Source of the DNA: Austropuccinia psidii
Lineage: Eukaryota > Basidiomycota > Pucciniomycetes > Pucciniales > Sphaerophragmiaceae
NCBI GenBank assembly: GCA_023105745.1
Contig: JALGQZ010000014.1
Coordinates: 9,853,888 to 9,917,887 of the forward strand
Direction of reading: 5' to 3'
Length of the DNA: 64,000 nt
A program made the translations under genes and the position numbers. This document shows positions 24,343-33,555 of this stretch, piece by piece; position 1 is the first letter of the stretch; every line of letters starts with the position of its first letter. The notes below the pieces were generated by a model. The model was not told the DNA's origin. It ran no database searches and was given only the letters and a program-made list of their open reading frames with translations.

Positions 24343-26363
24343 TTAGAAATTTCTTTTGGGGTTTTTGTCCACAGAATCTTTCCAAGGTGTATTAAACCTT
24401 GTTTTGAGATTCACCCTACTGGAACCAATTTTGGTTCTGGTGGTTACTTCTTCTAATATATTGATAATATCTTCTGCTGAAGATTGTTCAGTAGTCCTGC
24501 TTTTGACAGCATGCCCTAGGTCACCTCCACATTGTCTTAGAATTTTCCTATGAATCATAAATTCTGTCATGTCAGGTTATAATCCTGTTAGTCTGTCTTT
24601 TTGTTTGCAAAACCATGGTAAATATTTTTCTTTATGAGAATTGAATTTTGTGGATTCAAAGGCTGTTTCAACCTTGAACATCCAAGAATCATTGGCCCAT
24701 TTGTTGATAATTTGGGTTTTCCAACAAGTCCAACTTTGGTTTCCATGTGCTTGTCTTAATCTGATATACCATCTGTGAGCTGATTTGGTAAACAAGGTGT
24801 TAAATCTAGCTGTTACCAATATTTCTGGTAATTCAAAATCTTCTTTGATCATGTCAATACCTCTGATGAGCTCCATATGGTCATATTCTCCTTCACCACT
24901 GAAGTGAGGCCATTCCTTAAGTTTTGGAACTTCTTTCAAGACTGCTTGGCCCATTAATGGTTCCAAGTTATGAAAAGAAGTGGAAAATTGATTTTTTAAC
25001 TGTGAATTTTTGATATCCAATACTTGTGGATTGGGAATTCCTGTACCCTCATTTTGATTCAGAGTTTTAGACATTCTTGGTAAGGTGTTTAGTAGTTGCT
25101 CAATATCATTCATTTTACTGTTTTTACACCTTTGTGAATTTCATAATTCATGTTGCAAGCTTTGTATAGAGGTCATTACATTCTTTTTATGATCATCCTC
25201 TTTATATGTCAGCTCATTCCATAATTCTGTTGGTTAGTATTATCAAAGATAACCTCTTTCAACTTTATTGTTAATTTTGATATATCCTCTTTTGAGGTAT
25301 CAAAACACTTTTTCAAGGTAATTATATGTGTCTTTACTTCATTAAGTGATTTTGAAATATCATCAAGAGCTTTGCTATTAACCTCTTTGATAGTACTCAT
25401 TGCTTGTTTTATTCTTGTTTCAATCATGTCATCAATATTGAATTTAGAATATCTGTCTGTTAATTCTTTAATAATGGAAGATTGTTCATTTATCTTATTG
25501 CCAAAAGAATTATCATTAGTTGAAGTTTTAATTCTTCTTAAAACCTTTTCAAAACATATAAGTTTCTCATTGATTTGGCTCAGACTCAAGTTATTTGTTT
25601 TAAGATTTTTACAAATTGATGAATTTTTATCAGAAATATGACTTTTTACATCAGTTATAGCTTCATTCAACTCTGGAATAGAATCAAAAATGTCAGAAAT
25701 CATTTCTGATATTTTAATCTGGCTTCCTCCTTCTTTTGTAATTCCATCATTCCTCTGTCCATCCTAAATACATTTTCCATGGCATCCTGTTGAATCTTTG
25801 GAATCCTGTAGCCCTGGCTGTAAGTTTTTGTGGCTGGTCCCTTTCCTTTGCCCTTGTTCTGAGCTTGTGGCTGCTTTTTCATGTTGAAATTGCTGCTGTT
25901 GGCCACTGGGGATGTTTTTGGCACTTTCTTGGGTGTTGGAGGGTTGTTTTTCCTCCATTTTTCTGTTAACGTCATAATGTTCTTCTTTTCCATCAATGGA
26001 TCCCATTCATTGAGCAACTTGCAAGTGTTGGGATGGCCTATGAATTTTCTCACAGTCAGGTAAGAATTCATGCAATTTTTCCACAGATCTGCAAGGATCT
26101 GGTACTCTTTGTGCTGCAATGCATTGTTGTAAGCATTCTGGCTGGCTTTGTAAATGTCCACTGAGGCTTCCTGTGGTGGTGTCAGCTCTTTTTGAAGTTA
26201 AAACAGTTTTAGCAGCTTCAAAAGGACACAATTTATCAAATTGGAGGTCATCAACTGACCCTTGTCCTTCTGTGATTGATTAGCTTCTGCCATAATCACG
26301 TCTGTGACCTTTCTGGGAGCTTCTTGAGGGGTTATAGCTGGTTCCTGATCTGGTTGAAGGCAT
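24343..26363 (-). pseudogene. Gypsy gag remnant
   Basis: The start is the ATG at 26363-26361 (MPSTRSGTSYNPS), which aligns with MTPTRSGSNYSIQ of the element at 44339. A stop follows after about 30 codons. Recognisable parts in order: a polar N-terminal segment overlapping the +1 accessory frame, a coiled-coil-like segment (25209-25703, Lys/Ile/Asp/Glu-rich), and the capsid-like retrotransposon Gag domain (24577-25113: LKEWPHFSGEGEYDHMELI, AHRWYIRLRQAHGNQSW). It ends with LRQCGGDLGHAVKSR (24343-24570). At least two frameshifts separate the parts. Confidence 0.8.
25700..26349 (-). pseudogene. +1-frame accessory ORF overlapping gag, exon 3 (Gypsy at 18655)
   Basis: After the predicted 3' splice site at 26350 the +1 frame reads QEPAITPQEAP, and its first ATG (26293-26291) opens MAEANQSQKDKGQ. 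One stop (26200-26198) interrupts it; the frame is then open to the TGA at 25702-25700. YQILADLWKNCMNSYLTVRK and YRIPKIQQDAMENVFRM match WELLPSLWIGTMNSYLQVKK and YRIPKK...AMDNVFNM of the other Gypsy element. Between them lies a Lys/Gly/Pro-rich basic tail. Function unknown; a nucleic-acid-binding role is only suggested by the charge. It shares nearly all its bases with gag. Confidence 0.6.
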
Positions 26364-26414
26364 ATTTTATGATTAAAAAGCTTGAAAATAGTAATCTTAC
26401 GTCAAAAAACTTAC
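26350..26414 (-). other. Predicted 65-bp intron containing the gag start codon
   Basis: On the minus strand the 5' site is AATA|GTAAGT (26414-26409) and the 3' site CAACCAG|A (ending 26350). Splicing is phase 1 and joins the upstream open segment in frame to the +1 accessory frame. The gag ATG (26363-26361) lies inside and would be removed. The element at 44339 has a matching intron. Confidence 0.5.
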
Positions 26415-26588
26415 TATTGGCCAAATTCTTATCTTTCTGAAGAGTATTACTTATATTCAAGCTAATCAATTCAGAAGAAATTGGTTCAGGCTGATTATTC
26501 TGAGTCAAAATAACAGTACCGGCAGGAATAATGCTGGTAACTGTTGAGGCGGTTTCAATGTTTTCTTGCCTTATCACATTGTCAGAAA
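26415..26588 (-). other. Predicted exon 2 of the accessory transcript
   Basis: Open segment between a 3' splice site (TTACCTTTAG, ending 26589) and the GTAAGT donor. It reads SDNVIRQENIETASTVTS and continues IIPAGTVILTQNNQPEP, weakly similar to the exon at 47046 (SSIEIQTCPAPRGLITKEP). Its only ATG is followed at once by TGA, so it probably serves as leader unless a start lies further upstream. Confidence 0.4.
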
Positions 26589-26792
26589 CTAAAGGTAATG
26601 AAAAAAGCCAATTAATTAAGTAAAAAAAGTTATTTCAAAAAATGAAATAAAAATATAAGCCTCACTTATAATATGAAAAAAAATATTTTTTATGAATTTT
26701 TTGAATTATAAGTATTTTTTATATGTTTTTGAAATTTTTCAATATAAGAAGAAGGATTCAAAAAGAGTAAAAAAATATGTCTCAGGTAAAAT

Positions 26793-26812
26793 ATCACAGC
26801 TGGGCCCACAAA
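26793..26812 (-). other. Candidate primer-binding site
   Basis: Directly after the 5' LTR end (CCTGACA) the minus strand reads TTTGTGGGCCCAGCTGTGAT. The element at 44339 has TTTGGGGGCCTGGCCGTGAT at the same place. Conservation at the exact LTR boundary fits a primer-binding site; the primer tRNA was not identified. Confidence 0.5.
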
Positions 26813-27426
26813 TGTCAGGTGTGGACATGAAACTTTGATAAAATATCAAGTACTTTTCCTGTCCTCAAAATTTGTATCAGGTAAAATTATTTAAAAATAG
26901 TAAGAAATAGTATTTTTAGATAGAAAACACACCAATTTGATTGGTTTTAGCTTTGTAAGCATAAAAAAAATATAATAAAAATTAATTGGTTTACCAACAA
27001 TGAAGATTTATCCAAAAATACTCTACAAGAGATATTTAAGGCTACAAAAGAAATTTTGTCAAGAGCAATTTCAATTGGAATTAATTGAGCAATGAACGGC
27101 AAGCAATTAATTAAAGAACAGAGTCTTCAAAAATAATATTAAAGGGAAGACATGCCCAAAAGTGACTAGAGTGAATTTGGAAACAAAGTGACAACGTTAA
27201 CAGTGATGAAAGATGCTTTAATTCACTTTGGAGGTGGTTCAAGGGGTAAAAATGATTATAAGAGTTACAAAAAATGATTATAATGATTTTTTCACGTGTT
27301 TAAAACGTTTGAAATGATTTTCGAAAGGTGGTTGGAATATTTTATTGATTGGTTTAGCAGTGTTTAAACTAATCATGAAAGGAAAAGATTCTAACATGAA
27401 GGGAAAAGTGGGGCAAAGAAGACATC

Positions 27427-27434
27427 CTTTTATA
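27427..27434 (-). promoter_or_regulatory. LTR TATA box (minus strand)
   Basis: TATAAAAG on the minus strand in GTCTATAAAAGGATG, the counterpart of 19270-19277. Confidence 0.6.
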
Positions 27435-27774
27435 GACATCAATTTTCTTACTCCAAAAGTAAAATTTACTCTCATCTGTCATGGAAAACATTCTGACAAT
27501 AGAAAAGCCAATTATGGCATCAATGAAACTTTGTTTTACACCAAAAAAGGGCTGATTTTAGCCCTTTTTTGCTGTTTTTAGCCATTTTAGATCCTTCAAT
27601 CAGCCATTACTATAGTAATTCCTGGCCTAGAGCCTTCAAAACACGTCAGAATGAGTGTAAAAGAGGTAGAAACCAGTAAAAACTGTTTTTAATAATATTG
27701 TTTTATCTTAAGGGTAGTTTTACCCTCTTGGAAACAGTTAACACTGCCCTGGTTGGTATCAAAACCTCATCATC

Positions 27775-27803
27775 AATTGAGTCACAGACCCTGTGACTCA
27801 ATT
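27775..27803. promoter_or_regulatory. Perfect 13-bp inverted repeat with paired TGASTCA sites (5' LTR)
   Basis: Same sequence as at 19597-19625, with no base changed, although the surrounding LTR copies differ by several percent. Confidence 0.55.
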
Positions 27804-28190
27804 CCACGCCAAAAGTGGTGAACCTTTGCATGTATTTTGACATCTCATGCCTGTCAGCAAGGGTTTTGGGGGTCTGGCTCCCCCTTAGAGCTAGAGTTCC
27901 TTTCCCCCCCAAATTTAATCTTTCCAATTTGTTTTTGCCTTTAATTCCTCATCATGTATTGTACTTATAATTTACATATGTAATTCAATTGAGTTTTACA
28001 GTATACTACTGTCATAATTGACACCTCATACGTCAATCAAACTTCACTTATGTAATACATGTGCACATTTTGACAATTAAATTGAATTCTATTTAAAATA
28101 CTTCAATTCCTCATAACTTCTAAACTATACACAACACCTCAATTTTAACACAGAAATTGAGGATTGACACTACATTTGATTTGGATTAAG

Positions 28191-30161
28191 TGTGAAACTT
28201 TGAGATATGACCACATACCCAAAAAGGTCACAAGAAATATTTTATATAATAAGTACCTTAAAAACTATAAAAATACCATAAATTGGTACAAAATTTGGTT
28301 TAACTTAAAAACCAATGAATAAACATGTGAAATAAATTACACCATTGGATTCCCCATGGTAAAATACACATATACATTTTCTATGGCATATCTGTAAAGT
28401 CAATATTTAATAAGTTATAAGTAATAATACCTTATAAAAACCACAAATCCTTATTTATTTCAAAGACTAATGAAACAACACGTACAATAAATGGTACCAT
28501 TCGATTATTCATACAAATACACACATAAAACAATTAAAAAGCTAAGCTTCAAAACCAATACTTAAGGAATTAACCTGAATATATGCACTTTTTTGGTCAA
28601 TGCATATATTCAAGGATTTTAGCTAATATCTCTTGAATTATACATGATAGAGTGATGCACCAAAAATAAAGTCATCATTTAACTACTGAAGGAACACAGA
28701 TATGAAGTTTATTTTACAAGTTATAAACAAGGTTAAAATCTGTAAGGAATTATTGATTAAAGTCAACAGAGCTGTTGACCACTTTGTTGTGAAAGTGGTC
28801 CAAACTTAAAAATAAGTAGAAAGTTGGATTCTACTAGTTCATTTGTGAAGAATGATGTATTTTGTGTTATAATATTCAAGGTATAACCCCTTGAAATCAT
28901 ATTTTGAAGTCTAAAATATTAACTTTCAACAGAAAGGATGAGTTACAAGAAAAATCATCAAAAATAGAGTTTTGATGATGTAATGAAATGCTCTTGGCAG
29001 CATAATGAGGTTATGCCAATCTATCAGAATTCACTCTCTGAATTGCTTTAGCGTGTAAATCTTAAAAGATATTAAGGATTAAAGTTTGAGCTTAATTTGA
29101 TCATTTATGATCACTCACTGTAACCTTAAATTAAGTTTAACAGTCATATAAGTGTTAAAATTGGTGAATACTATTAGTTTATGATTAAAACTAATAAAAT
29201 CCACGAAATTTGGGGTTCTGCCAAGCCTTTGACGTCATCAGACTTAGAGTTATAGCAATAACTCTAAATAATGGCATAATAGTGATGTAATGAGGTTTGA
29301 TCATGATGTAATCATCACCAAACCTTAAACTATTGATCAATTCCAGTGGATATGATCAGTAAACGTCTACTAGAAGCCTGTTGGACTCTAGGAGGGAGGT
29401 ATTTACTATAAATAGAGCTCTTTCTGCTCTGTTTTCCCCTCAGACATATCAAAAACATTATATCAATACAATAAAAAGGTAATTTCTTTATTCTTTATAT
29501 ATAAAACTTTTATATTATTAAAGACCAAAGATCATCTTATTATAATAATCAATTTTGAAGTGATTAAGTAATTTATTTAATTGTTTTTGTTAAAAATCTC
29601 TCTAAAATCCCATTTCCACATAAAAATCAAGAATATTTGTAATTTCTCTATTTTTTATTGTAAATACAATTTGGATAAGTTGTATTTATATTATTTGGCG
29701 TAAAATATCTCAAAATTATTATATTAAGTATTAAAAGTAGGTTATTTTCTCTTATTATAATAATTTTCTCTCTATTATTCTTTTAATACTTCTTTAATTA
29801 ATATAAATAGTATTTATATTAATTTATAACTTTAATATTAGTAATATTATTGTTATTAATTGTTTTTTATTAATAAAAAACAATTTTTTATGCCTTTATT
29901 ATTTGTTTGTAACAATAATAAAGTGCTTTGAATATAATTATTATTTTATATTAATATATTTATTTTATTATATTATATTTTATAATATAAATTATATTAT
30001 TATATTTTATTAATAATATAATTATTTTTATGCCATAATTATAATAATTCTTTATTATTATAATTATTTTTATCTTATTTCGTTCATTTATAAGGACATT
30101 CATAGTACAATAAGTAAAATATTAGTAATTTTTGCTTATTGTTTCATAGCCAAACGTTACA
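28191..30161 (+). mobile_element. Solo LTR, 1971 bp, TTAAG target duplication
   Basis: Starts TGTGAAACTTTGAG and ends CAAACGTTACA. TTAAG flanks it at 28186-28190 and 30162-30166. The sister LTR at 18655-20470 keeps the unfilled site, so the insertion came after the host element was complete. No internal coding DNA is present, so the element was probably reduced to one LTR by recombination. TATA box at 29407 and a donor-like AAAAAG|GTAATT at 29479 are kept. Confidence 0.88.
29407..29415 (+). promoter_or_regulatory. Solo LTR TATA box
   Basis: TATAAATAG in TTACTATAAATAGAGCTC, followed about 40 bp later by CTGTTTTCCCCTCAGAC and 72 bp later by the donor-like GTAATT. The same arrangement is found at 4927 and, on the minus strand, at 40787. 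Confidence 0.6.
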
Positions 30162-30639
30162 TTAAGTTGAGGTTTTGAGAATATCCAGCTTTTATACATA
30201 AAATATAAAAAACTTAATTTAAGCTTATTTAGAGTTGAGTGACAAAAACTTTACTCAGAGGTGACCCCACCTAATTTTTTATAAGGAATCCAATAGTGAA
30301 ATAAACTTCATATGCTTATTTGTTAGATAAAAAGTTATGATAAATTTTATTTAACTTTTTTCCAAAATTATTTTATTTTGGGTAATTTTGTTGAAAATTC
30401 ATTCTTACTTAATTCTTTCAAGTAAAAATGTGTTTTTACAATTTTAAAATTTTAATGTATTTTTATTTTTAAATTATCATTAAATCTTTGATTTTGTGTA
30501 TAAACTCATATTTATATTTTAATCTTTATTTCAATAATATAAATAAATTTATTTTATTTATGTTTGTATATTAATTTTTTTTTGTGGTCTTTTGGGTATA
30601 TCAAAATACCTCTAAGGCTCACACATTTTTTAATGAAAT

Positions 30640-31060
30640 TACACTCCTATTTCTTAGTAGTTTTTCCATGAACCTACCTAAAATTTATCATAAAGTCTTT
30701 TTTCTGGATTTGAAAATAACCATCAATTTTTGGAGGCTGATAGGGAGGTAGATGTAACTATCTCAAAGCCACTAAGGCTACTACTAGGTGTTCCTTATTG
30801 GGAATATTCTTATAAAATGACTAATCTCCATTATAATTTATGTTTCATATAGCTCTTTGAGCCTCCATATTACTACTACTCCTAGCCATTATTATAAAGA
30901 CTCATTGGTTTTTTAGTTAATCCTGAAAAAAGATTCCCTTTTGATAAACTAAATGCTATTCTTATAGAATCATTTTCTTTTATATTTTCAATCTTAATGA
31001 AATTATATTTCTCTTCTCCTGCTCTTGGTACCAAATCTGTTTCTAAAAAGTGTTCCATGC
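30640..31060 (-). pseudogene. Unrecognised decayed coding remnant
   Basis: The minus strand from about 31058 opens with ATG and reads MEHFLETDLVPRAGEEKYNF; the frame runs about 60 codons. After a frame change it reads LHLPPYQPPKIDGYFQIQKK, interrupted by TAG codons where CAG (Gln) would fit. The protein-like composition between AT-rich flanks suggests an old gene or transposon piece truncated by the Gypsy insertion at 30624. I do not recognise the family. The rest of 30629-31449 shows nothing identifiable. Confidence 0.25.
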
Positions 31061-31454
31061 ATGAATTATTTGAGTTGGACTTGTACTAACAGTTAACTAC
31101 TTATTTTTATAATAAATTTTGTGCTTCTTTTTATGTTAAAAATGATTATTGGTAAATTGAGGTAATTTTTATTTTTTTCAAAAGAAGAGTTCTCATTATT
31201 TATTAAATATATTAACTAAATGATAAATAATTTTCAGATACACTTATTTTTGAAAGTAAATTTCATGACTGTGCATTCAAAAATTGGTGATGAATAACCT
31301 CACCTGGAATGCACCTCTTCAATAATTCATTCCTTCATCCCTACTACTATTATCCCTTCATGATACCTTGTTTTAATTTTAGGAAGTTATATTCAAAGGA
31401 GCAATTCCAAAATATTTATACATGGAAAAAAAATCTTCTGAGATAATCTTTCAT

Positions 31455-32837
31455 TGCAAGGTAAAGGTATGGTAATTTGATAAAACTAAATTACTCTTCC
31501 TTTCCTCAATATTATAAATCAAAAAATCTCTAAAAACAAGAATTTTCCACAAAAAAGACACATAAAACCCATACGTTTACGACTATTATTATGAAGAATA
31601 TTATGATAAATATCTGTTTCTTTACAAACAATGAATACTAATCCAAACCAATATGATAGAGATATGTTACGCTTCAAAAGGGATTCAACAAGAATAATTT
31701 CCTTGAATGGTCGATAAACTGAGAAAAGTACTTCAAGAAATCAACACAAGAATACTGTAAACAAAAAACCCAATAATTGAATTATTGAACCATGTTTTGG
31801 ACAAAAAAAAGTGCTCATTCCGCCATATTTTTCTATTTCTCCCCCCGTGGACCTATAAACATGGCATTTCTATAATTATAGAATTATTTGAATTCTGAGA
31901 GAATGTGAGAGTACAATTAGAGACTTACAAGGGAGTTAAAACCATCTTTTTCACTTTTTTAACCTTAATAGTAGCTGTACCCACCGAGAAAACATTGAAA
32001 ATGACCTAGTTGGTATTGAAAACACATAATACATTGCATCAAAGGATCTTTATATCACATACATGCCAAATTTAATGTGCTTTTTAGTGGATCATGACAA
32101 TTGAAGCTTATATTAAAAGATTATTGGAAATTCTAGCTTTATTTAATTCAACATTCCCTTTTTTCTTGGTTAGACTCTTTCCAGGTTATTTTTGCTTCAA
32201 TTCAACCTTCTTTAACTGAAACTCAATACGACTGCTATAGTTTAATTGTTTCTTTTGATAAAAGAACTTCAAGATATCATATCTCAAATTAAAATCAAAT
32301 TCAATCTGCATAACACATGCACGACTGATTTGATTTATTTCAATTGGTCATATATCTTCAACTCTACACAACACCTCATTTATAACACAAAAATGATATT
32401 TCCAGCCATATTTAGTGCTAATTGAGATTGAATTTAATTCTTTTTAAATTTCATACTGAAGGTCCTCAAGTCTGTATTCAAGCTTTTTTATAGTTGAGAT
32501 GCATAAATCATAACGAAAGGAGAACGAAGGCAGAACTTCATGGGTAATCTAATGGAGAAGTGGATATTTAATGTTTGTAAATCAAAAAACAACAACAATT
32601 ATTATCAACGTTCTTTCAAAAAATATCCATTTTTGAATGTTACTATAACATTCTCATTTTTCATTAATTTTTGTAAATAAAATAATAATTTCAGAGCTTT
32701 AATATCTTTATTGATGTTTCTAAAAGTGAGAATTATACTTTTTCATAATTTCATTAATTTCAAATATAATAAATCTCTTTAATCTTAGTTAAATTTTGTG
32801 TTATTTTTGGTATCTTATAATACCTTTAGCACTCCCA
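31455..32837 (-). repeat. Ancient LTR related to the 18655-30623 Gypsy LTRs
   Basis: Ordered blocks match 18655-20470 at low identity: ATTTGATAAAACTAAATTAC near the start, ATTATTGAACCATGTTTTGG near 31783, GTTGGTATTGAAAACAC near 32010 and the terminal ATACCTTTAGCACTCCCA. The TGASTCA palindrome is eroded. TTCAT (31450-31454) and CTCAT (32838-32842) could be a mutated target duplication. Boundaries are approximate. Confidence 0.5.
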
Positions 32838-33077
32838 CTCATTCTATAAGCACCTTAATCATTTAACCCAGTTATCTTAAGCTATATAAAAATTTCAAAT
32901 CCTACCTACATGATCGCTTGTTTTAATATTTTCTGTAAAAGTGTGATTATGAGTCAGAAAAATTACATTTTTTCATTAATAAACCCTATCTTTAACTTCA
33001 ACAAAGAAAAATTGTATAAATACTATTTTCAAAAAGATGATATATGAAATCGAAAGAGAAAAAATATAAGAGAGGAA

Positions 33078-33537
33078 TCTTAGAAGATACTTAGAGAATA
33101 GCTAGCACTCATTACATATTAGAAAAACCTCATAAAAGAGGTGTTCCAATCACCCCAATCAATTTGTTGGGAATAGTGATTGGAACTGTTGTCAACATAA
33201 AAAGAGTCGATGGGATAACTCTTGTCAACCCATCGACTCATACTCTTTCTTATCTTACACCATTAGGTGTGCAGTCATTTGTCGTTGTCTCTCCAAATAC
33301 ATCATAAGGTACTAATACCTTATTAAGCAGGTTAGTTAAAGTCAGTATCAATATTGCAATTCTATCGACTCATACTCTTTCTTATCTTACACCATTAGGT
33401 GTGCAGTCATTTGTCGTTGTCTCTCCAAATACATCATAAGGTACTAATACCTTATTAAGCAGGTGTGCAGTCATTTGTCGTTGTCTCTCCAAATACATCA
33501 TAAGGTACTAATACCTTATTAAGCAGCTACTCTTTTA
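33078..33537 (+). repeat. 5' LTR of the intact Copia element
   Basis: 460 bp. It contains two tandem hairpins: arms GTTCCAATCAC/GTGATTGGAAC at 33143-33153 and 33176-33186, with inner arms CCCAA/TTGGG, and arms GAGTCGATGGG/CCCATCGACTC at 33204-33214 and 33229-33239. Three copies of a 64-bp unit follow (33267-33330, 33399-33462, 33463-33526), each carrying a small dyad AAGGTA/TACCTT. Confidence 0.95.
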
Positions 33538-33555
33538 GGTTATGTGCCCAGACGC
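33538..33555 (+). other. Primer-binding site matching the initiator tRNA-Met anticodon arm
   Basis: GGTTATGTGCCCAGACGC begins right after the 5' LTR. GGTTATGnGCCCAG is the complement of the anticodon stem-loop of eukaryotic initiator tRNA-Met, the internal site used by Drosophila copia (half-tRNA priming). The ATG within it, complementary to the CAU anticodon, is also the start codon of the polyprotein at 33542. Confidence 0.65.

Larger units (their letters stand above)
18655..30623 (-). mobile_element. Decayed Ty3/Gypsy retrotransposon with long LTRs and 5-bp target duplication
   Basis: LTRs at 26813-30623 (5', interrupted by a solo LTR) and 18655-20470 (3') flank gag and pol on the minus strand. 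CATTT at 18650-18654 and 30624-30628 is a perfect target duplication. LTR ends are TGTGRGCC...CCTGACA. Pol order is protease, reverse transcriptase, RNase H, integrase, chromodomain, as in chromoviruses. All genes are broken by frameshifts and stops, and catalytic residues are lost in reverse transcriptase and integrase. Its coding layout closely parallels the element at 44339-55278. Confidence 0.88.
26813..30623 (-). repeat. 5' LTR of the 18655-30623 Gypsy element, split by a solo LTR
   Basis: Without the inserted 1976 bp it is about 1835 bp long and collinear with 18655-20470. TATA box at 27427-27434 and the paired TGASTCA palindrome at 27775-27803 are both conserved. CATTT follows at 30624. 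Confidence 0.85.

Noticed and set aside
19525..27927. 74-codon minus-strand frames in both LTRs (19525-19749 and 27703-27927), similar to each other
   Set aside because: Both begin at TTG with no ATG, differ at about ten residues without sign of constraint, and lie in the LTRs. Similarity follows from LTR identity.
33267..33526. Three 64-bp repeats in the Copia LTR as a CRISPR-like array
   Set aside because: Repeats lie inside an LTR, are duplicated in the second LTR, and have no unique spacers of even length.
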